A stretch of 64,000 nt of DNA from the NCBI RefSeq assembly GCF_000365025.1, contig NZ_KB823011.1:124001-188000 (forward strand), in the 5' to 3' direction. The notes beneath the pieces are model-generated. The model did no database searches, was not told the DNA's origin, and saw only the letters and a list, made by a program, of their open reading frames with translations. Of the stretch, positions 27,967 through 35,625 are shown piece after piece (the first letter of the stretch is position 1; every line of letters begins with the position of its first letter). The position numbers and the translations under genes are program-made. The DNA comes from Robiginitomaculum antarcticum DSM 21748 (lineage in GTDB: Bacteria > Pseudomonadota > Alphaproteobacteria > Caulobacterales > Maricaulaceae).

Positions 27967-27971
27967 TGGGG
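27891..27971 (+). pseudogene. Remnant of an IS3-family transposase OrfB
   Basis: About 27 codons read IRLGKPNIAHKQMRKVYKALG and then LDVKVG. This resembles the OrfB segment of IS3-group transposases (commonly N-V-N-H-K-R-V-Y-R-L-Y-K-x-x-G-L). There is no start, the frame upstream is closed, and the DDE core is absent, so only a scrap remains. It ends where the tmRNA gene begins on the other strand. The identification rests on a short motif and could be wrong. Confidence 0.4.
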
Positions 27972-28290
27972 AGTTTCTGTTGCCAGCTACTCCCCGGAGC
28001 CCGCCTAGGGGTTGAAGCCTAGGAGTTAGGTCGAGAATACTCGGGCTGCTTACGCGGCTAGAGCAAACTCTTCTGCTGTATTATCGTTTGCAGATGTTAA
28101 AACGAGGCCTTTAACGGAGACCCATGCGAACGAAAGCTAACCTCTTTAGACGTCTGTCGATCCTATTTCGGCCCCATTATAAAGGTTCGGAAAAATCCAA
28201 ACCCTTATGGTGGAGCCGCCGGGTACCGCCCCCGGGTCCAGCCCGCTTATGACAGGCGCGTTTATCGTCATAGCTGGCAAGCCAGCCCTA
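27967..28290 (-). ncRNA. ssrA: Transfer-messenger RNA, circularly permuted two-piece form
   Basis: tmRNA rescues stalled ribosomes by adding a degradation tag. On the minus strand the tag frame at 28091-28050 reads ANDNTAEEFALAA then stop, the alphaproteobacterial tag type. The coding piece starts at about 28175 with GGGGCCG, and the acceptor piece ends at 28208 with CGGCTCC plus ACCA. These two strands pair fully as a 7-bp acceptor stem with a G-U at the third pair. A T-arm (CCGGG, 7-base loop, CCCGG) precedes the acceptor strand. A 32-base spacer (28176-28207) joins the pieces, so the acceptor piece is encoded first, as in Caulobacter. Hairpins close both outer ends; the outer limits given are approximate. 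Confidence 0.93.
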
Positions 28291-28351
28291 TTAATATAGA
28301 GGCTATGGGGCAGAATTTAAAGGGGTAAATGTTCTCGGCAGCATATTGCCG

Positions 28352-28939
28352 CTAGAATCGCCGCGGTAGGGTGTCCTCGCGGCTGCGCGTGCGTTTTTCT
28401 TTCACCACGATCCGGCGCGTGGCGTTAAACACCAGTTCTTCGCGGGACAGAGCGTTGTCGGTGTCCTTGTCCATATCCGTAAATATTTGTGTCAGAAGCC
28501 CGGTAAATTCTGACTCCGATACCATCGTGTCCAAATCCTGGTCAAAGGTCACGCGCGAAGGCAAAGCCTCTTTACTGCCCATTGCGCTGATCTGCCAGCG
28601 TTCAAAAGTGATCGGGCTGACTTTGCCGGAAAAATTAGTATTCATCGCCGACCACTCTCGCGCCAATCCGGCGTCAAGTTCGGAGCGGCTGACGATGCGG
28701 TCATGATTGGCGTCAAAGCCTGTGAATATAAGCGATACGGGGCGGGACTGCACAGTACCGGACAAAGCCGCGGCGCGGCCATCGGGGGAGTCAAACCGCG
28801 CTTTTTTCCCCCGCGGCGTTGTCTTAATAATGTCATCGGGGTCAGCGGCATAAGCCGGCGTGCTAATGACTGTCGTCAGAAATAGAGCGGAGGTAAGTAT
28901 AGCAAAGTAATATTTCATAACGGTGCGTAACACATTCAT
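28352..28939 (-). CDS. Secreted EF-hand calcium-binding protein
   Basis: A protein of 195 residues with an N-terminal signal peptide ending near AYAAD. The first 7 codons may not be translated, since a second ATG begins MKYYFAILTSALF. Three EF-hand loops are visible: DANHDRIVSRSE, DQDLDTMVSESE and DKDTDNALSREE. The last two keep most calcium ligands. The C-terminus is basic (KEKRTRSREDTLPRRF). A periplasmic calcium-binding or structural role is likely; no enzyme domain is present. It lies on the same strand just upstream of ssrA. Confidence 0.85.
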   Translation of the reverse strand: MNVLRTVMKYYFAILTSALFLTTVISTPAYAADPDDIIKTTPRGKKARFDSPDGRAAALSGTVQSRPVSLIFTGFDANHDRIVSRSELDAGLAREWSAMNTNFSGKVSPITFERWQISAMGSKEALPSRVTFDQDLDTMVSESEFTGLLTQIFTDMDKDTDNALSREELVFNATRRIVVKEKRTRSREDTLPRRF

Positions 28940-29011
28940 TATGAATTTGGGCTAAATAATCGGTAACGCGCAGCGTGACGCAGGGTCTATACGCAACGCA
29001 GCGCAGGATGA

Positions 29012-29326
29012 TTATATATCGCCGAGCTTTCCGGCATGTCTGGCGGTCAGGTAGTAAAATGTGACGCGTTGTTTGCGGTTGTCGCCCTGCATTTCCTCGC
29101 ACACATCATTGACGAGTTTCGCCGTATCGCCGGACAGTCCCAACGTCCCTTCGACCCAGTCTTCTTTAATGCTGTCTGTCTCGGCCAGGTCCGTGCACAC
29201 GACAAATTTGGCGTCGTCATTTTTCAAGGCCGCGCCTAAATGGGTCACGATTTTCTGGACAACGCTTTGCTCTGCCTCCGGATCGTAACGCCGGACATCT
29301 GCAATGTAATCTGCTGCTTTGGCCAT
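29012..29326 (-). CDS. DUF2853 family protein
   Basis: A small soluble protein of 104 residues that starts MAKAADYIADVRRYDPEA and contains a long acidic/helical middle (KEDWVEGTLGLSGDTAKLV). This fits the uncharacterised DUF2853 family, common in alphaproteobacteria and Bacteroidetes. It has no signal peptide. Function is unknown. It is divergently placed from the ArgE-like gene. Confidence 0.85.
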   Translation of the reverse strand: MAKAADYIADVRRYDPEAEQSVVQKIVTHLGAALKNDDAKFVVCTDLAETDSIKEDWVEGTLGLSGDTAKLVNDVCEEMQGDNRKQRVTFYYLTARHAGKLGDI

Positions 29327-29430
29327 AACATTTCTCGTAAAGATTGAACTTTTAAAGGATTAAGCCTTATTTATTGTTCTGCCAAGCTAAATGCGCCTTT
29401 CAATTTAAGTCGGGACAGGTAGAACGCAAT

Positions 29431-30543
29431 ATGGCTGCGACCTCTATAGATATGACGGTATTGACCGGGTATTTGGCTGATTTAGTGGCTTTTGACACCC
29501 GCAATGGGGTCGGCGATGAATTGCCCTGCGCGCAATATCTCGCGCAATGCCTAAAAACATATCATCCTGATAGTCTAAAAATAGGCACAGCCTTACGCAG
29601 CAGGGCGCGCTCTGACGGCGCCTATGTCCTAGCGCAATGGGGCCGACCGCGCGTTATTATAAATGTTCATCTGGACACCGTGCCCAGCGGGCAGGGATGG
29701 GATACGGATCCTCTCACATTGACCCGAAAGGGCGAGCGGCTTTACGGTCTGGGCGCGGCTGATATTAAGGGGGCCATCGCCTGCGTTTTGTCATGTATGG
29801 CGTTGGCTCCGCCTAAAAATGTTGCCGTGTTGTTTTCCGGAGATGAAGAGCAAGGCAGTGAATTGATGGCGCAGATCGTGTCGCGCGGCGATTATAGCGA
29901 CGCGCCTCTCGCCATAATCTGCGAGCCGACCGGCGCGCTTCCCGGGCTTCGCCACCGCGGCTTCGCTGCTTTCGCGCAGGACTTTACAGGCCCCGGAGGG
30001 CATAGCAGCGCCGCAGATCAAACGCCCGCGCCCGCCTTGGACGCTGCACGCGTGGCCAGCGCTTTGGGCGATTTCGGCGCGGCGCATTTAAACGTTGGGC
30101 CCGAAGGGTTTAAAGGTCTGTGCATGAATGTTGGCAGTTTACAGGGCGACGGCGCCCATAATGTTATTCCGACACAGGCGCAGCTTCTCATGTCATTGCG
30201 TCCGCCGCCCGGTGATGATGTTAATGTGCGCGCTGAACAAATTCTAAATATTATGAATACCGCGGGACCGCGCGGCGCAATTACGCAGCTGGCCCGTCAC
30301 ACCGCTTTTGCGTGTGATGATATAAGCGCATTTAAATCCATACTTGGCCCGCTGGCGGATAAAGGTATTGATCTGCCCTATTGGACGGAAGCTGCTATGC
30401 TGGCGCAAACGGGTAAGAACTGCATTGTCTTCGGGCCGGGACATATAAATGTTGCGCATGCGCCTAATGAATTTGTCACGCTAGGCCAACTTGCTGCCAC
30501 AATTGATGTTTATTCGCGCGCGCTGAGCGGGGAGTATCTATGA
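29431..30543 (+). CDS. M20-family deacetylase, ArgE-like
   Basis: A zinc amidohydrolase of 370 residues from the M20 family, which includes acetylornithine deacetylase and succinyl-diaminopimelate desuccinylase. Metal and catalytic positions are VHLDTVPSG, the bridging Asp in GAADIKGAIA, the catalytic Glu pair in SGDEEQGS, Glu in ICEPTG and the last His in NVAHAPNEF. The dimerisation lid lies at about 170-280. I start at the ATG 29431 (MAATSIDM) because the upstream extension begins at a poor TTG and is not family-like. Its stop overlaps the start of the N-acetylglutamate synthase gene by four bases (ATGA). This makes an acetylornithine deacetylase role in arginine synthesis the best inference. 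Confidence 0.87.
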   Translation: MAATSIDMTVLTGYLADLVAFDTRNGVGDELPCAQYLAQCLKTYHPDSLKIGTALRSRARSDGAYVLAQWGRPRVIINVHLDTVPSGQGWDTDPLTLTRKGERLYGLGAADIKGAIACVLSCMALAPPKNVAVLFSGDEEQGSELMAQIVSRGDYSDAPLAIICEPTGALPGLRHRGFAAFAQDFTGPGGHSSAADQTPAPALDAARVASALGDFGAAHLNVGPEGFKGLCMNVGSLQGDGAHNVIPTQAQLLMSLRPPPGDDVNVRAEQILNIMNTAGPRGAITQLARHTAFACDDISAFKSILGPLADKGIDLPYWTEAAMLAQTGKNCIVFGPGHINVAHAPNEFVTLGQLAATIDVYSRALSGEYL

Positions 30544-31682
30544 GTTTACGAGAAACGGTTATGCGCAGCCTTGCTGCAGTAGGCGCTGAGCACGAGGCCG
30601 AGTTCTATGCGAGGCTTTTTCGCGACGAAGCGCCGGAGCGGTTTGCGCTCATCGTGCTTGACCCGCGCTGCCTAAAAAGCCCGCTACTCAAAGCTCTGAT
30701 TAGCGATCTGCGTATGCTTGCGGATTTGCAATTGACGCCTGTCTTGCTTGTTGGCGCGCTGGATGACGACCGGACTTCAATTACGTTTCAGGCCCGCAGG
30801 CTTATGACAGAAATGGAAGCCGCCAGCATAAAAACTAGCAAGCTCAACTGTGCTTCATACGGGCTGCTGCCCGATGTGACCCGGCAATCCAAAGCGGGCC
30901 GGATTGTAATTTTGGAGATGACCGAGCGGCGCGGGAAGATGAATTTGCAGAGCCTGACGGCCGCATTAAATCCGGGTAAAGTCATCTTCTTACAGCCGTC
31001 CGGGGGTTTGCGGCGTGATGGTCAACGGCTTCCTGTTATTAAGCTGAGCGAACTTGACGAAAATTTGAATGTCGATGCTTTGTCTGCCGGACAATCGAAA
31101 TTCATCAAAATGGCCGGCACTCTGGCCGCGCAGCCCGATATTCGTGCCAGCTATGTTATGGCCTCTCCGCTTAATCTGCTCGAGGAATTATTCACGACAA
31201 AAGGTTCGGGAACCATGCTGCGCCGGCAGGCATCCATCTCCGTTTTTGATAGCTATAAAGGGCTGGATAAAACCAGACTGCGCAGCGGTATTGATGAGTC
31301 ATTTGCAAAGTCTCTATCAAAAGACTTTTTCAAACGTCCGGTGCACCGTGTTTTTATAGAAGATGACTATCGCGGTGGCGCTATATTCACGCAGCTATCC
31401 GGACTACCCTATCTTTCCAAATTCTGGGTAAGCCGGGCCGCTCGCGGGGAGGGTATCGCCCGTGATATCTGGGAGGCGTGCTGCGACGAGATACCGGCCT
31501 TTTTCTGGCGCTCACGACAGAAAAACTCGTTTAATAATTGGTACATGAATACCTGTGACGGTATGCAGGTCAACGGTGATTGGCGGATATTCTGGACCGG
31601 GCTGGACGCGCCGGAAATCCCCGGCGCAATCATCGCGGCCGCCAATGCGCCGCATGACTTTGAATATATTAAGGATGACTAG
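30540..31682 (+). CDS. Vertebrate-like N-acetylglutamate synthase with degenerate kinase domain
   Basis: A 380-residue protein in two parts. The C-terminal ~155 residues (about 225-380) are the DUF619/NAT acetyltransferase domain of vertebrate-type NAGS (FIEDDYRGGAIF, then YLSKFWVSRAARGEGIARDI and the terminal WRIFWTGLD). This domain makes N-acetylglutamate, the first step of arginine synthesis. The N-terminal part is an amino-acid-kinase fold, recognisable at its end (LLEELFTTKGSGTMLRR). The phosphate-binding Gly motifs expected near the start are replaced (ALIVLDPRCLKSP; PVLLVGALDDDR), and the domain is short. Bifunctional NAGS/kinases are known in Maricaulis and Xanthomonas; here kinase activity is probably lost. 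It overlaps the ArgE-like gene by four bases. Confidence 0.88.
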   Translation: MSLRETVMRSLAAVGAEHEAEFYARLFRDEAPERFALIVLDPRCLKSPLLKALISDLRMLADLQLTPVLLVGALDDDRTSITFQARRLMTEMEAASIKTSKLNCASYGLLPDVTRQSKAGRIVILEMTERRGKMNLQSLTAALNPGKVIFLQPSGGLRRDGQRLPVIKLSELDENLNVDALSAGQSKFIKMAGTLAAQPDIRASYVMASPLNLLEELFTTKGSGTMLRRQASISVFDSYKGLDKTRLRSGIDESFAKSLSKDFFKRPVHRVFIEDDYRGGAIFTQLSGLPYLSKFWVSRAARGEGIARDIWEACCDEIPAFFWRSRQKNSFNNWYMNTCDGMQVNGDWRIFWTGLDAPEIPGAIIAAANAPHDFEYIKDD

Positions 31683-31736
31683 ATTTGTGCGGCGAATCTT
31701 TGGTAATCACCGCTAAAATTTTACAGGGAAAGACTT

Positions 31737-32852
31737 ATGAAGATCAGTTCAGATTTTGACGGTGGCAATATCGCAGTCGTCGAAGCTAAAAATCCAGATG
31801 CCATCCGCCTAAATATTAATAAAGACAACGCCTCTGATTTTTATCAATGGTTCTATTACCGCGTTGACGGCGTGCAGGGCCGCACCTTGAATATGGCGCT
31901 CGAAAACGCGGGTGCGGCGGCTTATGTCGGCGGATGGGAGAACTATTCGGCCTGCGCGAGCTATGATAACGAAACTTGGTTTCGCGTGCCGACCCAATAT
32001 GAGGATGGCTCACTAAATATCCTGCATACGCCGTCTCATGAAACGGTTTGGTATGCCTATTTTGCACCTTATCCGATGGCACGCCATCAGGCTCTTATTA
32101 AGAAATATGCTGAAACCGAAGGCGTAGAGCATAGCGTTTTGGGTAAGACTCTGGACGGACAGAACCTTGATCTACTGCATATTCCGGGCGGCCCAAAAAC
32201 CATCTGGGTAGATGCACGGCAACATCCCGGCGAGAGCATGGCGCAGTGGTGGATGGAAGGCTTTCTAGGACGGCTGACCAATAAGGATGACCCGGCGGCC
32301 ATGGCGCTGCGCGAAAAGGCGTCGTTTTACATCGTGCCGAATATGAACCCTGACGGGACCTCGCGGGGCAATCTGCGCACCAATGGCGCGGGCGCAAATT
32401 TGAACCGGGAATGGGGTATTGCCACGATGGACCGTAGCCCTGAAGTCAAACTCGTTATGGACAAGATGGATGAGACGGGAGTGAACCTCTCGCTCGACGT
32501 TCATGGCGATGAGGCTCTGCCCTATAATTTTATTGCCGGCGGTGAAGGAGTGCCCGGCTTTACGGAACGCGATCAAAACCTGTTAGATAAATTCCAGGCA
32601 GAGTATGAAAAGGCCACGCCCGCATTTCAGCGCAAAGTTGGCTATGGCGTCACCGCGCCGGGCAAAGCTAATTTGACGATGGCAACCAATTATACCGCGC
32701 ATCGCTTCCGCGCGCTGTCGGCGACTTTGGAAATGCCGTTTAAGGATGATGCCAACCATCCCGATGCTGATTTCGGGTGGTCAGCAGAACGCAGCGCCCA
32801 ACTCGGCTATGATGTTATCCCCGCCATGCTGGCTGTCGTTGATGAGCTTTAG
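31737..32852 (+). CDS. M14-family zinc carboxypeptidase, CCP/AGBL-like
   Basis: A protein of 371 residues without a signal peptide, so probably cytoplasmic. The N-terminal ~120 residues form the beta-rich domain typical of cytosolic carboxypeptidases (FYQWFYYRVDG...WFAYFAPYP-like text). The M14 catalytic domain follows, with zinc ligands in RQHPGESM and SLDVHGDE, the substrate-binding NPDGT and NLNREW, and the catalytic Glu in SATLEMPFKDD. Eukaryotic relatives remove glutamates from tubulin; the bacterial substrate is unknown. AGGGAAAG lies ahead of the ATG. It precedes thyA by 67 bp on the same strand. Confidence 0.92.
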   Translation: MKISSDFDGGNIAVVEAKNPDAIRLNINKDNASDFYQWFYYRVDGVQGRTLNMALENAGAAAYVGGWENYSACASYDNETWFRVPTQYEDGSLNILHTPSHETVWYAYFAPYPMARHQALIKKYAETEGVEHSVLGKTLDGQNLDLLHIPGGPKTIWVDARQHPGESMAQWWMEGFLGRLTNKDDPAAMALREKASFYIVPNMNPDGTSRGNLRTNGAGANLNREWGIATMDRSPEVKLVMDKMDETGVNLSLDVHGDEALPYNFIAGGEGVPGFTERDQNLLDKFQAEYEKATPAFQRKVGYGVTAPGKANLTMATNYTAHRFRALSATLEMPFKDDANHPDADFGWSAERSAQLGYDVIPAMLAVVDEL

Positions 32853-32919
32853 GCTGTTTGCTCACAGCTTTCCGCGCGCGGCCAATAGCGCCGCGCGTCG
32901 AATCGGATAAGCTGCGTAT

Positions 32920-33714
32920 ATGCAGCAATATCTAGACCTTCTTTCCCACGTCATGGAACACGGGACCGACCGGATGGACCGCACCGGAACGGGGACGCGC
33001 GGTGTATTCGGCTACCAAATGCGCTTTGATCTGGCTGAGGGTTTTCCCATGGTCACGACGAAAAAGCTGCATAAAAAATCTATAATTCATGAGCTGGTCT
33101 GGTTTCTCGCGGGCGATACCAATATTAAATATCTGCAGGATAACGGCGTGCGCATATGGGATGAATGGGCCGATAAGAACGGCGATTTAGGCCCGGTTTA
33201 CGGTAAGCAGTGGCGGCGATGGGAAGGCCCGGATGGCGCCGTCATCGATCAGGTTGATAAAGTTATCGACGCCATTAAGACAAACCCAAACTCCCGCCGT
33301 CACATTGTCAGTGCGTGGAACCCCGCGGATGTCGACGATATGGCCTTGCCGCCCTGTCACTGTTTGTTTCAGTTTCATGTTGCAGACGGCAAATTGAGTT
33401 GCCAGCTATATCAACGCAGCGCGGATATTTTCCTTGGCGTACCGTTTAATATCGCGTCTTACGCATTACTTACGCATATGGTGGCTCATGTTTGTGGTCT
33501 GAAGGCGGGGGATTTCATCCATACATTCGGTGACGCGCATATTTATTCAAACCATTTTGAGCAGGTCAAAGAACAGCTCTCCCGCGCGCCCAAGCCGCTG
33601 CCGCGCCTCAAGCTCAATAGAGATATTACCTCAATTTACGACTTCACATATGAAGATGTAAAAATTTATGGCTATGAGGCTCACCCGCATATTGCCGGTA
33701 AGGTCGCGGTGTAA
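32920..33714 (+). CDS. thyA: Thymidylate synthase
   Basis: Converts dUMP to dTMP using methylene-tetrahydrofolate. The 264 residues equal the Escherichia coli ThyA length. The nucleophile Cys is in [12 protein letters not shown], and the dUMP-binding [20 protein letters not shown] and [12 protein letters not shown] are intact. No thyX-like gene is present in the window. It is the last gene of the + block, with a convergent GYF-domain gene starting its 3' end 32 bp downstream. Confidence 0.98.
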   Translation: MQQYLDLLSHVMEHGTDRMDRTGTGTRGVFGYQMRFDLAEGFPMVTTKKLHKKSIIHELVWFLAGDTNIKYLQDNGVRIWDEWADKNGDLGPVYGKQWRRWEGPDGAVIDQVDKVIDAIKTNPNSRRHIVSAWNPADVDDMALPPCHCLFQFHVADGKLSCQLYQRSADIFLGVPFNIASYALLTHMVAHVCGLKAGDFIHTFGDAHIYSNHFEQVKEQLSRAPKPLPRLKLNRDITSIYDFTYEDVKIYGYEAHPHIAGKVAV

Positions 33715-33746
33715 TTACCTGACGAACTCAATTAGAAGTGAATAGC

Positions 33747-34331
33747 TTAGTCTTCTGACCATAGATCGCGAATACGTTTGTCCAGATCCGCGCCGATATT
33801 AAACCACGCTGTGCGGTTATTAGCGCTGTCCACAATAAACATACGGTCTTGCCGGCCAAGCGTCTGGGATAGGGCATTGCGCAATTTCTCGGCGCTGGCG
33901 GCGCTGCGCAGCGCCCACAAAGTTTCTCCAATACGTTCCGTGCGGCCGAAGCTTTGCATGATTTGCAAAAATGTCATGGCATCTGTGGATCTAATTTCGG
34001 CCATAATAATAAATGTCGCGTCGTTATCAGTATCTTTCACGGGAGTAGGCTGCTGTTGCTGCGCGCTTTCATTAGCGGCGTCTGAGATTTCGCGTTTCGC
34101 TGAAAATGAGAGCAATTGGGCGGTCTGCCCGGACGCAGCACTGAGTTGACTCTGCCCGGTACCGGCCCAAAAATTGAAAATGTCGTAGGCGCTGGCATCA
34201 TAAAATCCGCCCGCTGGATTATTTGTGATGCGCGATTGTGACGTCACTCTGCCTTCGGCGACAAATCCCTGCATGGCGTGGTCATCATAGGGTCCGTAAA
34301 CCTGTTCACTAACCTGTACAAACCAATGCAT
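33747..34331 (-). CDS. GYF_2-domain protein of unknown function
   Basis: A soluble protein of 194 residues. The first ~50 residues (WFVQVSEQVYGPYDDHAM, then QGFVAEGRVTSQSRI) match the GYF_2 fold, which binds proline-rich peptides or membrane partners. A Gln/Ser/Ala-rich linker (about 60-105) precedes a C-terminal domain (about 108-190) with alternating hydrophobic pattern (FIIMAEIRSTDAMTFLQIM) that I do not recognise. No signal peptide. Function unknown. Confidence 0.75.
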   Translation of the reverse strand: MHWFVQVSEQVYGPYDDHAMQGFVAEGRVTSQSRITNNPAGGFYDASAYDIFNFWAGTGQSQLSAASGQTAQLLSFSAKREISDAANESAQQQQPTPVKDTDNDATFIIMAEIRSTDAMTFLQIMQSFGRTERIGETLWALRSAASAEKLRNALSQTLGRQDRMFIVDSANNRTAWFNIGADLDKRIRDLWSED

Positions 34332-34432
34332 TGACGTTCGCTTTCTTCATTCACTTTAAATTAGATTATATTATCTCATACACTTACAAAGTTTCCCTTG
34401 AGAATAAAGTCCTGATAGCCCACCTAGCTTTT

Positions 34433-35062
34433 ATGTCCCAACGCGAGCCATTTTTTAATATTAGAGAGAAAACGCCGTTTTATCTCTGCGTACTATTATT
34501 CGTGATCCATATCATCGTAATTTTACCCCATAGTCTGGGCAATTTGCTCTTTCAATATGGAACGCTGTTCTATGCTAATGGACAGTTAAGCCCGCCTTAT
34601 ACACTGCTGACACACGGCTTTTTTCATGCGGACTTTGGACATGTAATCATGAACAGCGTTATGATTGTCATCTTCGGAACAGTGGCGTGCGAGGCCGCAG
34701 GGCAGGGCTGGCGTAAAGTCTTGAGATTTCTCAGCATTTTTCTGGGCAGTGTTATTATTGGCGGCCTCGCGCAATGGGCGTGGTGGATGCTGGCCCGTGA
34801 GTCGGGCGGCGCTATAGTGGCCTCCGGCGGGGCGTCGGGTTTATTCGCGGCTATGGCGTGGGCCACGGGCGGGCGTAGCCGTCTTGTCCAGTTCGGATTG
34901 ATATGGGCTGTCATACAAGTTGTCATCGTTTTTACCGAAGCTGTGGGTATCGCGCCATTTTCGACCGCCGTGGCGGCGCATATGGGCGGTTATGCCGGCG
35001 GGGCGCTGCTCTCCGTTATTATGTTAAAACCGTCCAGCGTCAGATTCAGGCTCGGCCGCTGA
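34433..35062 (+). CDS. Rhomboid-family intramembrane serine protease
   Basis: A six-helix membrane protease of 209 residues. The catalytic Ser lies in GGASGLF (GxSG motif), the catalytic His in AAHMGGYAGG, and the supporting HGFFHADFGHVIMN loop of the rhomboid fold is present. The ATG at 34433 (MSQREPFF) is preferred; the TTG at 34331 would add an atypical 34-residue extension overlapping the divergent GYF gene. The last 73 bases overlap the 3' end of the convergent GDYXXLXY gene. Confidence 0.92.
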   Translation: MSQREPFFNIREKTPFYLCVLLFVIHIIVILPHSLGNLLFQYGTLFYANGQLSPPYTLLTHGFFHADFGHVIMNSVMIVIFGTVACEAAGQGWRKVLRFLSIFLGSVIIGGLAQWAWWMLARESGGAIVASGGASGLFAAMAWATGGRSRLVQFGLIWAVIQVVIVFTEAVGIAPFSTAVAAHMGGYAGGALLSVIMLKPSSVRFRLGR

Positions 35063-35625
35063 GAATAATGTTTTCCGTCGAGCCACAGACCCGACACTCT
35101 TCCAACGCCTTGATCGCTTACAGAGAGTTCAAGCTGTGTCTGCTGGCCGGAGCGGCGTAGGGCATCACGTACAAAATCACGGCGAGGTGCAATTTGGTCA
35201 AACCCATATTCAACTTTGATCTCTCCGTCATCCATGCTGACAATATATCCCGCGAGCATGATTTGGTCATCACGAAGGTTTTCGCCGTGATAGGGGAGTT
35301 TCCGCAACACGGCATAGGGATACCAGACAGTTCCGGCGTCTTTTAGAAAGACATAAACCGTATCCCCCACCGAGAAATAATTATCACCCGAAAGCTGCGC
35401 CGGGAGAAGCGTTTGTAACGGTGTCGCGATGTCAACCAGCGGCACAATCGACTTATCCTGGGCGCGCGTGATCTGGACCGGCAGCGTGATCGTCCGTCCG
35501 GCATTGAGCTTAACAGAGCGCGTGGCCAGGGCCCCGACGGGAATGGCGGTGAGGATTAACGCGGCGATGAGGACGAGCCCCGTAGACAAGCGGGCCATAT
35601 TTGAAGGCGGGGACGAAGAGATCAT
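34990..35625 (-). CDS. GDYXXLXY-type membrane-anchored protein
   Basis: A 211-residue protein with one N-terminal membrane helix (about 11-34) and a periplasmic domain. It belongs to the uncharacterised family found beside DUF2157 proteins and named for a GDYxxLxY stretch, here varied to SGDNYFSVGDTVYVFL. The repeated Arg-rich pair (FGFDQIAPRRDFVRDALR-like) fits that family. Its ATG overlaps the stop of the DUF2157-like gene, which supports the pairing. Function is unknown. Its 3' end overlaps the convergent rhomboid gene. Confidence 0.75.
   Translation of the reverse strand: MISSSPPSNMARLSTGLVLIAALILTAIPVGALATRSVKLNAGRTITLPVQITRAQDKSIVPLVDIATPLQTLLPAQLSGDNYFSVGDTVYVFLKDAGTVWYPYAVLRKLPYHGENLRDDQIMLAGYIVSMDDGEIKVEYGFDQIAPRRDFVRDALRRSGQQTQLELSVSDQGVGRVSGLWLDGKHYSQRPSLNLTLDGFNIITESSAPPA

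Noticed and set aside
29374-29430. N-terminal extension of the ArgE-like protein from a TTG
   Set aside because: The extension is not family-like and has no ribosome-binding site; the ATG at 29431 fits.
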